From VXNE01 sp965205735 (GTDB taxonomy: Bacteria > Pseudomonadota > Gammaproteobacteria > Pseudomonadales > Azotimanducaceae), in contig OZ242179.1 in NCBI GenBank assembly GCA_965205735.1, forward strand, positions 3,162,001-3,226,000: a stretch of DNA of 64,000 nucleotides, written 5' to 3'. The notes beneath the pieces are model-generated. The model worked only from the letters and a program-made list of their open reading frames with translations, was not told where the DNA came from and searched no databases. Shown here piece after piece: positions 17,436-26,785 of the stretch. The first letter of the stretch is position 1. Each line of letters starts with the position of its first letter. The position numbers were made by a program, and so were the translations under genes.

Positions 17436-18437
17436 TTACTGAGCACTCTCTCCTGTTGTGGATGTCACGGGTGGATTGATCCAGACCGCTTCGGGAAGGT
17501 TGTCCGGTTTTGGGACGCCTCGAACGAAGCGTTCGGGATGACGCGTCCAGGCGGCTTGAAGGGTGCGCCCGCGCTGGTCCAGCACGCTCCGGGTTCGATG
17601 ATGATGGACGTCGTCCGGGGTGAGCATCGCGATCCCGCCATGGCGATGCTCGGTGTTGTACCAAGGGAAGAACGTCCGGCAGAAGGCGCTTGCGGCGGTG
17701 ATGTCGTGGAAGCGCCCGGGGAAGCCGGGGTGGTACTTCAGAGTCTTGAACTGCGCCTCGGAGAACGGGTTGTCGTCGGACACCTGGGGGCGGCTCAGCG
17801 AGCGGGTCACGCCGAGATCGGCGAGCAGTTGTGCGGTGCACTTGCTGGTCATCGGCGCGCCGCGGTCGGAGTGCAGTGTGAGCACCCGGGGCTGGACGCC
17901 CTGTTTGTGGCAGGTCTCTTCGATGAGATGACCGGCCAGCGCCGAGTTCTCCCGGTCGGCGACCATCCAGCCGACCGCGTAGCGGCTGAAGATGTCGAGC
18001 ACGACGTAGAGGTAGAAGTACGTCCACTTCGCCGGTCCCAACAGCTTGGTGATGTCCCAGGACCAGGTCTGGTTCGGCGCCGTGGCCACCAGCTCGGGTT
18101 TGGCGTACCGGGGATGCTCACGTTGATTGCGCCGCTCGCGGACCGGCACGTCCGCGGCCAGGATCCGATACATCGTCCGCTCCGAGCACAGGTAGTGGCC
18201 TTCGTCGAGCAGCGTTGCCACGACCTCCGCTGGCGCGCGGTCCACGAAGCGTGGGCCGGCGAGCACATCGAGGACCTGCTCGCGCTCGGCTTCACACAGC
18301 GCCCGGGCGGGCGTTGGACGGGGCTGCCGGTGCCCGGGAGTTGACCTCCGGCGACGGTAGAAGGTCGCCCGCGACACGCCCAACGCCCGGCACGTCGGCA
18401 CGACGCCGATCCGCACCGCAAGCGGTTGGGCGGCCAT
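17436..18437 (-). CDS. IS3-family transposase, OrfB (DDE integrase core)
   Basis: A 333-residue IS3-type integrase. It has the N-terminal HTH_21-like region (CRALGVSRATFYRRRR), then the DDE core: NQTWSWDITKL (first Asp), LTLHSDRGAPMTS (second Asp) and SRPQVSDDNPFSEAQFKTLKY (Glu). The C-terminal WYNTEHRHGGI block is typical. Its ATG overlaps the OrfA stop as TGATG. The catalytic domain looks intact, so OrfB could be functional if OrfA were. Confidence 0.85.
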   Translation of the reverse strand: MAAQPLAVRIGVVPTCRALGVSRATFYRRRRSTPGHRQPRPTPARALCEAEREQVLDVLAGPRFVDRAPAEVVATLLDEGHYLCSERTMYRILAADVPVRERRNQREHPRYAKPELVATAPNQTWSWDITKLLGPAKWTYFYLYVVLDIFSRYAVGWMVADRENSALAGHLIEETCHKQGVQPRVLTLHSDRGAPMTSKCTAQLLADLGVTRSLSRPQVSDDNPFSEAQFKTLKYHPGFPGRFHDITAASAFCRTFFPWYNTEHRHGGIAMLTPDDVHHHRTRSVLDQRGRTLQAAWTRHPERFVRGVPKPDNLPEAVWINPPVTSTTGESAQ

Positions 18438-18917
18438 CAGGAGCGCGTTCCGCGTTCGAGGTTCAATCCCAGCAGCCCGGCAACTTTTCCCTGCACGTCC
18501 AGAATCGTGTGCGCGGTGTGCAACTCGTGCTGCAGACGAGCCACTTGCGCCTCGAGCTCGCGCACCTTCGCGTCCAGCGGGTTGCGTTCGGCCGGTTTCG
18601 CGCCGCGCTTCTTCGAGGCCAACTCCCGCAGCGAGCCCTTCCGCCGCGCCTTGCGCCAAGCCGTCAGATGCGAGCTGTACAGCCCCTCGCGGCGAAGCAG
18701 CCGACCCACTTCGCCGCCGCGTGCAGCGCTCCGCCTCCTCGATGATCCGCAGCCGATACTGCGCGCTGAACTGGCGCCGCTTCGGCTTGGCCACGACCTC
18801 CGGGTCAGGCCCCGGTCTTGGGCGCCCGGCCCTGGGGGCCTCGTCGCTACGCTCCTCAGCCCCCAGGGCCGAATAGGAAACCTCATTCAATGTCATCGCG
18901 TCTCTCTCTGCGGTCAT
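18437..18917 (-). pseudogene. IS3-family OrfA, frame-disrupted
   Basis: The helix-turn-helix OrfA of the same element is split between two frames. One frame gives KPKRRQFSAQYRLRIIEEAE up to about 18730. The other continues with GGEVGRLLRREGLYSSHLT, a lysine/arginine-rich linker and a leucine-zipper-like helix (LDAKVRELEAQVARLQHEL) to the stop at 18437. An indel near 18720 therefore breaks the HTH. This is not where IS3 programmed frameshifting occurs (the OrfA/OrfB junction), so a mutation is more likely. Confidence 0.7.
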
Positions 18918-19039
18918 CGGTCTTCACCTCCACCGCCCTACAGTAATTCCAAAGGTTGCTAGTGTCTCAGTCATGTTGGCAGAGAGGGCCCGAGGTTGGT
19001 TGTAGTTGTGATGGGTCTTCTGTGACCGGAGGTGGATTG

Positions 19040-19456
19040 ATGCCGAAGTTGAAGACGTATGATTTGTTCTTGAGCCATGTCTGGCGTAAAGCGCACAACT
19101 CTGAATATTATCGTTTGGAGCAACTACTTCGGAATGCTACGAACTTCAATTGGCGAAACTACTCGGTCCCGGAACATGACCCGCTGGGAGCTAGGACCGA
19201 CGCGCAATTGCGAAATGCCTTGGACCGCCAAATCTCGCCGGTCAACTGTTTCGTCGTTATCGCAGGAATGTACGTCAATCATCGGCAGTGGATTCAAGAA
19301 GAGATCGAGATCGCCACGCGGTATGGAAAACCTATCGTAGGGTTGGTGCCGAGGGGCCAAGAGCGAACACCTCTAGCCGTGTCGAACGTGGCGAATGAAA
19401 TGGTCAGGTGGCAGACAAGTAGCGTTGTGGCCGCGATTCGGAGGTCGTCGCTTTGA
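19040..19456 (+). CDS. TIR-like (ThsB/MTH538-type) protein
   Basis: A compact 138-residue TIR-like domain protein. It begins KTYDLFLSHVWRKAHNSEYY, then FNWRNYSVPEHDPL, CFVVIAGMYVNHRQWIQEEI (Trp84 and candidate catalytic Glu87/88) and GKPIVGLVPRGQERTP. This closely follows the ThsB class, which makes cyclic-ADP-ribose signals in Thoeris defence. ATG 19040 has a GGAGG site about eight bases upstream. No ThsA-like effector (SIR2 or Macro-SLOG) is adjacent; the nearest candidate partners are the RipA-like protein across the IS and the membrane-MORN protein downstream. Confidence 0.85.
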   Translation: MPKLKTYDLFLSHVWRKAHNSEYYRLEQLLRNATNFNWRNYSVPEHDPLGARTDAQLRNALDRQISPVNCFVVIAGMYVNHRQWIQEEIEIATRYGKPIVGLVPRGQERTPLAVSNVANEMVRWQTSSVVAAIRRSSL

Positions 19457-19791
19457 GGTTGGTCCCATAGGCCCGTTAGGATCTTCGCGTCGCTGATGGT
19501 GTCGTTCTCGACAATTGCGTGGAATCGTCTGGCGTTGGTGGACATGGATGCCAGTCCGTCATGGCAGACGTGTCCCGGCGGCCGCCGGGGTCACGGTGAG
19601 GAGTACACCTTAATTTCGGCCCTCCGACTGTCCAAAGAACCAGGACCACCTCACGTGAATGTGAACAAGAGTTGAGAGCCCATCGTGCGGCCGCAAGACC
19701 ACACCTGATGCTCTGCTAGGTTTCGACTAGGCTCGCTGGTCTGACAACTCACGAAGTCGCATTCTGTTTTCGCGTAAAGCCTTTGCCGAGG
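19457..19791. other. Intergenic region, 335 bases
   Basis: Lies between the convergent TIR-like and membrane-MORN genes. No ORF with protein-like composition, RNA gene or repeat was recognised. Confidence 0.45.
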
Positions 19792-21177
19792 TCAGCCGAT
19801 GCGTTTGCCATAGAACCAACGACTCACGTGCTGGCGTCCGTCTGCGGTAGTCACTGTCCACCGCCCGTGACGCTTACCGAATCGACGTTCGCCCTCGTAG
19901 CAGGTTCTGTCCGGCATCGTCATGGCCCCTCCACCGCGACTCCTCCCTCTCCGCCACCGCGACTCAAGACGTATTCCGTCTTCAAAGACCAGCGTTCCGT
20001 GACCGTGTGGCTTGCCGTTGCGGAACTCACCCTCGTACCGCTTCCCGTCTGGCCAAGTCTGGTTGCCAAAACCATGCGGCTCGCCATTGCGATGTTCGCC
20101 CTCGTAGTTGCTTTGGTTCGGCAGCGTCAATGTCTCGTAAGGGACCGCATCACCAATCAGTGCCCATGCGAATCCAGCAGTCATACGATTCAGCCAAGCT
20201 TTCTTGTGTGCATTGAAGCTCTCCGCGTTGAAGTTGTAATGCGGTTCGATTGTGAGGACGAGCGGCAACGCAGCAGTACTAAGGTCAGCATGCTGCTCTG
20301 AGATCCATGCTTTGAGACCTTTCGAGAACGCCGACGCTCTAGTTTCCGAATCGACGCTATCGGGCGCACTCAATGCGATTTTCGCCATCTCGTGTACTGG
20401 AGGGTCAATCCCCGAGGGCATGTGATGGACGTCAAACTCCTCCGCCAACCACCATCCGGCAGCCTCCTTCAGTCCGACCTCTGTCCAAGCCACGAGGCAC
20501 TTCCTGAGCGCCTGCTCTCGACGATCCCCGGTCTCGTCGGTGGCTGGATCTGGAGACGATACCTTCGCTTGGTTGATCCGGAAGGAAGCGGCGCCCTCCC
20601 ACTCACGGACCAGTCTGAGCGAATACTCGTTTGCGTAAGCCTGAAGTGGGCGTGTGAGCTTACCTAGCAGGTCTTGAGGCATTAATTCGCTCCCATCGTG
20701 CGCATCGAGTTCTTGCGTCACTTCAAGTGGCTGATCGGCGTTGGCTCCCCTCGCTGCAGCCAGGATGCGGTTGCAGTCGGGCAGACTGCTCCCTACCTCC
20801 TCCCGAGCGACGGACTGGATGTGACGCCACTCTACGGATGCAATCTTGAGCCAATGCTTCGGGTGCAACCTATCACCTAGGCCCTTCCTAACTCCCTGAC
20901 GAAGCTCTGGCATCGTGACGAAAACGCCGAAACCCAATTCGAAGACAGCGATCACGCAGACCACGACGAGTAACAGAATGGTGGCCGTACTCCATCCCTG
21001 CTTCCATGATGCAACCAAGCCAACAATCAACGCGGTCTTTACGGACGTGACTGCGTAGAATTCCTTGGAGTCTTCGCCGCCGAAAGCCGTGATTAAGCTG
21101 CACAGCAAGAACACCACCGCGACGAACGAAAGCCATACAAGGCCTGTTCCAAGCACCTCGAGCATGGCGGCGAGCAT
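19792..21177 (-). CDS. Membrane-anchored MORN-repeat protein
   Basis: About 461 residues. Two or three N-terminal hydrophobic segments (VLGTGLVWLSFVAVVFLLCS; STATILLLVVVCVIAVFELG) anchor it. A long soluble middle region has no recognised domain. The C-terminus carries three to four MORN-type repeats: YEGEHRNGEPHGFG, YEGEFRNGKPHGHG, a degenerate unit, and YEGERRFGKRHGRW. MORN repeats bind membranes or proteins. ATG 21177 is used; 21165 (MLEV) is an alternative. It sits beside the TIR-like gene, so a defence role is possible but not shown. Confidence 0.75.
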   Translation of the reverse strand: MLAAMLEVLGTGLVWLSFVAVVFLLCSLITAFGGEDSKEFYAVTSVKTALIVGLVASWKQGWSTATILLLVVVCVIAVFELGFGVFVTMPELRQGVRKGLGDRLHPKHWLKIASVEWRHIQSVAREEVGSSLPDCNRILAAARGANADQPLEVTQELDAHDGSELMPQDLLGKLTRPLQAYANEYSLRLVREWEGAASFRINQAKVSSPDPATDETGDRREQALRKCLVAWTEVGLKEAAGWWLAEEFDVHHMPSGIDPPVHEMAKIALSAPDSVDSETRASAFSKGLKAWISEQHADLSTAALPLVLTIEPHYNFNAESFNAHKKAWLNRMTAGFAWALIGDAVPYETLTLPNQSNYEGEHRNGEPHGFGNQTWPDGKRYEGEFRNGKPHGHGTLVFEDGIRLESRWRRGRSRGGGAMTMPDRTCYEGERRFGKRHGRWTVTTADGRQHVSRWFYGKRIG

Positions 21178-21476
21178 TGCACGTCCGACTCGTCCAGAAC
21201 AAGGCACGGCTCAGCAGTGTGCGCGTACGCCGAGACTCTCAATCACCTGTCGCAACCTGGAATGCGACGGGTTGCGGCGCAATCCCCGGCGACGAGGATG
21301 TTGTACAAGTAGAGGAGCGCGGCTCTTCAAGAATCAATTGGGCTTGGTTTGAGTTTGGTGTTTCGGGTTGTGCGATTGGAGGTGTGCATTGGCAACGAAT
21401 CGAACGCCGCTAAGCCGCCGTACAGGCAGCTTGGGCTAGTCTGAGAGTGTCGTTATTTGGGTAGTGGGGAACGAAT

Positions 21477-22031
21477 ATGAGCCGGTCGATACACAGGGTG
21501 AACATGTTGTTCCATTCTCCCCGGCAAATGGATGCCGGTCACACCCGACGAAGCGAGAGGAAACCCGACCTTGCCCTTGGCCCGGCGGCGAATATTCTGG
21601 CCATCGTCCTGATGACGGTTGCGGCGCAAGCAGCGCTTGGCTGTGATCACGGTTGCGAGCCCGTCGCCCCGTCGCAAGGGGTGTTCTACCCGGCAGATGT
21701 GCTGAGTTCCGATGGATCGTACGCGGGTAAGTTGGACAGCAGTTCAAGATGCCCAAAAACGCCGCCAGCCAGCCCTTACGTGATCCAAGCGCCGGAAATC
21801 TATAGTGCCGAGGGAGAGTACGTCGGCAAGTTCAGCAGGAACCGCTACGACGATGAATCTATCTCGAATCCCTATGGCAGATACGGGAACAAATACAGCA
21901 GGGGCAGCTTGTTCAATCCCTACGGCAAGCACGGCAAGTGGTCAGGCGGGAAATTCTATATCGTGCCGCGATACGGTGAACGGGAGGCGGTGACTCGGGA
22001 TCAGATTCTACGATCTCTGCGTCGGAATTAG
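21477..22031 (+). CDS. Hypothetical exported protein with NPYG-type repeats
   Basis: A 184-residue protein of unknown family. A hydrophobic stretch at about residues 37-54 (GPAANILAIVLMTVAAQAA) followed by GCDHGC suggests a signal sequence after a long n-region, or a start further in. The C-terminal half has short glycine/tyrosine repeats (NPYGRYGNKYSRGSLFNPYGKHGKW) and ends IVPRYGEREAVTRDQILRSLRR. The last ~130 bases recur as a shard at about 27320-27453. Confidence 0.6.
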   Translation: MSRSIHRVNMLFHSPRQMDAGHTRRSERKPDLALGPAANILAIVLMTVAAQAALGCDHGCEPVAPSQGVFYPADVLSSDGSYAGKLDSSSRCPKTPPASPYVIQAPEIYSAEGEYVGKFSRNRYDDESISNPYGRYGNKYSRGSLFNPYGKHGKWSGGKFYIVPRYGEREAVTRDQILRSLRRN

Positions 22032-22106
22032 ACGGAGAGAAGGGAACACCGCAAAAACGCCAATATTGGAACTACGGGGTGCGCGTTTTTTGGATATTGT
22101 TGCGCC

Positions 22107-25000
22107 TTACCTACGCAGGGAATTACGCGCTCTAATGTAGGCTCGCTTGTAGATCTCGTCCCTTCGAGCGTAAGCCCACTCGATGTAGCGTTCCTTCTCA
22201 ATCTGTGACACGCGCGGATTCATAAAACCCCGTTCGTGGATCGTGCGTCCAAACGGTCGAAGGGCTTTGTCCGCAGCCCGTTTCCAATCGCACAGGCGGA
22301 GAATTGACCGATTCTCTGCCACGTATGCTCGGTGACGCTGACCTTCGTATCTCCTTGCCATGTAGCACGTGTCCTCGACAACTTCGGCGAGGCCGTAATA
22401 GTCGTCCGCCCAGCGGCTGCGCGAGCGGAACGGCGCCGCCGAGAACGCGGCCATGCCAGTCGCTCTCAACCCGCCGGAAGGGAACGCCTTGGGACCGAGC
22501 GTCCCCTCGTCCCAAAGGAGCCAATCCACCGCTGCGATCACGTTTCGGGCCACATTGCCCCCATAGCCCTCCAAGTAGTGCTTGATGACCAGCGGAGACA
22601 GGTCGAGAAGTTCCCCGACGGAGACGTAGCTCGACGCAGTCGACCGGAAATGTCGCGCCGGTGCCGGTCTGCCCATCATGTAGTAGGGCACGATCTCTCC
22701 CCCGAAAAAGTTGCGATTTCGAAGATGGTCGAAGATCGGGGCGATCGCCGATGGAAGGGGAATGCCGCTCAGCAAGAACGATGTCTGCAGCATATGTCTC
22801 ACCGTCGGCGGGAGGACGCCGCGCACAACCGGGTCGGTGTCGCTTGTGTCGAGCCCGGCCACGGCGTCGAAAACCATCTCGGGCACCTTTTGGAAGAGAA
22901 AACCGACCTCGAACGGCACCGGAATTCGGAGGTGGCCCTGGAAGCTGGGAATGCCGGTGAAATGGAGGTACGCGCTCTTGTGGTACGTAGTCAGAGCCTC
23001 GTATTCGTCAAGATTCTGCCTCGTGGAGGTCGAGTGATACCAAGCAATCAGCGCGAGCGTGGTCAGTCCCAAGACACCAGCTTTCCAGAACTTGGGTGCC
23101 TTCTCGCCCCAAAATCCGGTCTTGCCGCCCATGCCGAAGCGGGTGAGTGCGACTTTACGAGTTTCGTTGAGACCTTGGATCGCCGCGTTCAGAAACACGG
23201 TTGTCCTGATCACGAAAGTGACCCAGTCGTCGGCGGCCCCCCGATTCGCGAAGTCAGTCGAGACGGCTCGGGAGGCCAGAGCTGCTTGACGCGGCGTGGC
23301 GCCGGAGTTGAGCATGCGCCGGAACTGCATGATTCGCGTGCCGGCTTCGAGGGCGCGAGCGGGAGCGGTCACGAAGTTGTATGCCCTGCGGGAAGCGCGC
23401 GCGATGCGCTTCAACCGACTTGCTGTAGCGAGCGACGGCATCGACGGCGTGGCGTCCTCAGGATCGTCGGCGGCAGTCTCGAGAAGGGTGCTCGACGCTC
23501 CGCCTTGGAGGAACCACTGTCGGGCGTTCTCGTCGGAGAGCGAGAACGCGGCCGTGCCGCGCAGCGTATCCACGATCGGGAGCATCCAAGCGCGCCCGAG
23601 GACAAACGCCGAAAGGGTGTCCCGAGTGGAGTTGCGTAGCACGAAGGTCGGGTCTGCGGTGATCAGCGCCGCAACTACGTTCTTCATTCCGATCATGAAT
23701 GCCAGGAGGCGTCCGGGAGGTTCCCGGTGCAAGGATTCGATCATCAGTTGCACTAAGGGATCGTTGGCCAAAAACACGCGTGTATCCCATCCCGGATCCT
23801 CCAAGCGAAGGATTTCATGAGGTTGACGGTGAAACTCGAGATCGTCGTCACGTTCTTCTTTAATGATCTCGCCCGTCCAGGGGGTTCCGACCCAGAGTGA
23901 GAAAAGCGCTTTTGCTCGAACGGCGTTGTAGACGTTGCGCGCGAGCGAGCCCAGGAGGGCGTCCACAACATCTCGATCTGCAATCTGGCCAACCAGTGAG
24001 GAGTCTAGATCTCCGTGCCGGTCGCGGAGGGGTCGCGTCAGCGGAAAGCCCCGATCCTTGAGGCCGATGATCTCTGCTTGATCGACGTAACGCATGTCCT
24101 TGTAGAACAGGATCATGGCTTCGCAGAAGGTTTCCGGGAGGTTCCCCAAGGATTCGATCATCAGTTGCACTAAGGGATCGTTGGCCAAAAACACGCGTGT
24201 ATCCCATCCCGATCCTCCAAGCTTGAGGTTGACGGTGAAACTCGTCACGTTCTTCTTTAATGATCTCGCCCGTCCAGGGGGTTCCGACCCAGAGTGAGAA
24301 AAGCGCTTTTGCTCGAACGGCGTTGTAGACGTTGCGCGCGAGCGAGCCCAGGAGGGCGTCCACAACATCTCGATCTGCAATCTGGCCAACCAGTGAGGAG
24401 TCTAGATCTCCGTGCCGGTCGCGGAGGGGTCGCGTCAGCGGAAAGCCCCGATCCTTGAGGCCGATGATCTCTGCTTGATCGACGTAACGCATGTCCTTGT
24501 AGAACAGGATCATGGCTTCGCAGAAGGTTTTCCACTCGTCGGCGAACTTCCTCGCCCAACCGTTGCGGTCTGCCCACGCGCGAATCGTATCAGCGGTCTC
24601 GTCGTTCGGAGCTCAGTTCAGCCGTGGAAGATTGGGTTTCGTCCGATGAGGATGAGCATTCGATGGAGGCGAGGTACCGCAACGCCATTTGCTGCTCTGC
24701 CGGCGTGACCGCACGCAATGGCTTGACAATTTCAGCGGGCGTCGGCCCTTTGTAGCCGCGGTCCTTGGTGAATCCGTCTTGGTTGGCGCGGATCGGGCCA
24801 TACCAACGAATGATTGCTTCGGCGATGCCGGGGGCTCCGTTGACGAGACGGAACGCCTCGAGAATCCGGGGTTTGCCGAGGAAATCGGCGAGCATGGCAG
24901 CAGGGTGGAATCGGTCCACGTATCGCGTCATCAGGAGCTGCGCGGTTCTGGCTACGCGACCGCCACGATAGTCAGACCACGATTGTCGTTGTTGAGCCAT
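22107..25000 (-). pseudogene. Decayed phage/ICE polyvalent protein (LPD38-type), frameshifted and duplicated
   Basis: Minus-strand pieces of one large protein. 25000-24590 encodes an N-proximal part (RFHPAAMLADFLG, GAPGIAEAIIRWYGPI, AVTPAEQQMALRYLAS). The long frame below 24390 holds the C-terminal domain: RRAYNFVTAPARALEAGTRI, RAVSTDFANRGAADDWV, FLNAAIQGLNETRKVAL, PVPFEVGFLFQKVPEM and RNRNFFGGEIVPYYM. This resembles the LPD38 domain of giant polyvalent proteins from phages and conjugative elements. Between them a ~400-base segment is repeated in tandem with different small deletions, which scrambles the frame near 23730-24530. The reading frame cannot be followed across the whole locus, hence pseudogene. 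Confidence 0.6.
23731..24529. repeat. Tandem duplication, ~400-bp units
   Basis: Unit 1 (about 23731-24132) and unit 2 (about 24148-24529) are nearly identical over most of their length, for example the stretch from CGTTCTTCTTTAATGATCTC onward. Unit 2 lacks short pieces present in unit 1 (around 23800-23850), so the offset falls from 417 to 398 bases across the unit. Confidence 0.85.
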
Positions 25001-25156
25001 TGGGTGGGATCGTTTGGATCGGGCGAGCCGGATGGATCATCACAGCAGGGCACAGTGCCTTCATGGGCGCACGTGGCCGAATTCTCTGCTAGGAGAGAGT
25101 GGCCGCTATTGCAAGACGACCTCGCCCTCCGGGCCGATCTTCTGAGGCGGGATCGA

Positions 25157-25732
25157 CTACAGAGAAGGCACGTAGGCGGCGTACCTGTCGATCACCTCCT
25201 CCGTCAACGCGGTCGTTCGCCAGAGGGCGGTTCGTTCATGCGGGTCAGGAAGGTGGTTGCGTCGAATGTGACCGAGCAAGCCCCTGTACCAGTCTTGTGC
25301 GGCTGCGCTACGCTTGTTCCATCGCGTGAAGGACGCTTTGGCCAATTCGCTACGCATTCGATCTTGCCAGGGTGTCCAGAGTTCATTCTCGCGTTGGCAT
25401 GCTTGTCGGGACTGACGGTTATTCGACTTAGAGCCGACCCATATGGAGTCGGCGCACAACGTGCCGCAGTGGAGCCAAAAATAGCTCTTCTCAAGATCAG
25501 GTGGCCGAGCCGTGCCCAGCAGGTAGTTGACGGCGACGTAACGCAAACACCAGTAGTTGCCAAGCTTGGCCTCTGGCCACCAGCCTTCAGGTTCGACACT
25601 CCGTTTAGCCAGGTAAGCCGCTACATCTGTCGTGGTCGGCGAGTCGCCCAGTACGGCAACAAGCCAGCCCCGCGCCAATGAGGTTCGGGCTTCTTCGATC
25701 CGTTTCTTCTGCCCGCTTAGCAAACCAAACAT
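25157..25732 (-). CDS. Hypothetical protein, 191 aa
   Basis: A soluble-looking protein rich in tryptophan and charged residues (MFGLLSGQKKRIEEARTSLA; WWPEAKLGNYWCLRYVAVNYLLG; SYFWLHCGTLCADSIW; RDYAAYVPSL-like C-terminus). No domain is recognised. It lies 156 bases upstream of the polyvalent-protein remnant on the same strand and may belong to the same acquired segment. A longer frame on the opposite strand over this region looks like a shadow. Confidence 0.5.
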   Translation of the reverse strand: MFGLLSGQKKRIEEARTSLARGWLVAVLGDSPTTTDVAAYLAKRSVEPEGWWPEAKLGNYWCLRYVAVNYLLGTARPPDLEKSYFWLHCGTLCADSIWVGSKSNNRQSRQACQRENELWTPWQDRMRSELAKASFTRWNKRSAAAQDWYRGLLGHIRRNHLPDPHERTALWRTTALTEEVIDRYAAYVPSL

Positions 25733-26527
25733 TGTGACCTCGTTTTCGTCGCTTGCGTCGAGGCTCGATTACGCACCCGAGCTCCGTCCCATAGGCGAGG
25801 TGAGCTTAGAGCGATTGGACAGGGACAATCAAGATTTGGGGTAGGGGGTCTCCCGGTTGAGTATCACGGGCCGCGCGCCGAGCCGCATGGCGTATTCGGG
25901 AAATCCCGCTGCAGGATAGACGATGAAGGTTGAACCGGGGTGCCAACATCAGGTCGCAGGACTCCTTGTGTTCGCGCGCCGCATGGCGTCTTTCAGCATT
26001 GACTGGCCGAAAGAGATCGTCGCGCCAGTTCCAGAGTTCGGCTCCGGCGACCGGGAACGGCGGCCAGGCTCAGCGCGGGGAGTGCGGACATGGGGATTCC
26101 TTCTCTTCGGCGATGCTGCCGGCCGAAGTTAGCAGATTTCAAGGGGTTGCGTCTGGCGGTCCGGCTTGAGCAATTGGAGGGGGGGGGGGTGCACAGGCAA
26201 CGAGTCGCCGACGTGCGGCGCTGGTTCGACTCCATGAGCGGCATACGTGGCGACGCCAATCGGACCTCGCCCGGGCTGTCGGTGATGGTGAAGCAGGGGA
26301 GCTTTGGGAGCTTCGCCCCAGGGATCCAACCCCTGCGAAGCCGCTGGACCGGGAGAAACCGGACGACCTCCCGCCACAGTGCTCTGCGCTTGTAGTCGAA
26401 AGCAGCGATTTGGTCGCGTTCAAACAGGTGGGCGGCAAACAACTTTTGATTTGCGTGCTTTGATAGCATAATTTGCTGGCGTCCGGCGACTCATAAACCG
26501 GCTGCCGGCCGAAGAGGAGGCGCTGAC
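25733..26527. other. Gene-poor region with a gene shard and an 11-base G run
   Basis: About 800 bases with no convincing gene. It holds the LLM-oxidoreductase shard (26032-26144) and a homopolymer of eleven G at 26179-26189. The rest shows no recognised ORF or RNA. The FitA-like gene starts at its right end with a purine-rich GAAGAGGAGG site. Confidence 0.5.
26032..26144 (-). pseudogene. 5' shard of the LLM oxidoreductase gene
   Basis: Closely matches the start and upstream flank of the oxidoreductase at about 15377-15491: it encodes MSALPALSLAAVPGRRSRTLELAR and then breaks off. The upstream leader (CCGAAGTTAGCAGATTTCAA) is also shared. There is no downstream coding sequence. Confidence 0.8.
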
Positions 26528-26785
26528 ATGAGTTCGAGCATCACCGTCCGCGATATCGATCCCCGGGACAAGTCCTGGCTGAAGCGCGAGGCCCGGCAGG
26601 TCGGAGTATCCATGGAAGAGTTCATGCGCCGCCTGATCCACGAGAAGCGCACGAAGACCGAGCGGCGTCCGAAGCCTTCCGAAGCCTTCGCGCGGAATTT
26701 CGGGGAGGATCACGGTGTCGAACTGCCGCCCCCGGCGCATTGGGGGTACAGATTGCTGTCTTTCTCCGGTGAGAAGGGGGAATGA
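26528..26785 (+). CDS. FitA/VapB-like ribbon-helix-helix antitoxin
   Basis: An 85-residue antitoxin. The N-terminus MSSSITVRDIDPRDKSWLKR and GVSMEEFMRRLI form the ribbon-helix-helix DNA-binding fold of the FitA type. It overlaps the downstream PIN toxin by four bases (ATGA), giving translational coupling. It is preceded by a strong ribosome site. It is expected to bind its own promoter with the toxin. Confidence 0.88.
   Translation: MSSSITVRDIDPRDKSWLKREARQVGVSMEEFMRRLIHEKRTKTERRPKPSEAFARNFGEDHGVELPPPAHWGYRLLSFSGEKGE

Larger units (their letters stand above)
17436..18960 (-). mobile_element. IS3-family insertion sequence (ends not resolved)
   Basis: Contains OrfA and OrfB as above. It sits between the RipA-like gene and the second TIR-like gene. 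I could not find convincing terminal inverted repeats or a target duplication, so the limits given are only those of the genes plus a short upstream leader. Confidence 0.6.

Noticed and set aside
18437..18917. Programmed frameshift in the IS3 element
   Set aside because: The frame change is inside the OrfA helix-turn-helix, not at the OrfA/OrfB junction, which here is a simple TGATG overlap.
15778..19456. Classical Thoeris (ThsA/ThsB)
   Set aside because: ThsB-like proteins are present but no SIR2 or Macro/SLOG effector is adjacent.
24689..25681. 330-codon plus-strand frame
   Set aside because: Overlaps two minus-strand frames with better composition; starts inside one of them.
22107..25732. 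Functional prophage
   Set aside because: Only one polyvalent-type remnant and one orphan are present; no capsid, terminase, portal or integrase genes.
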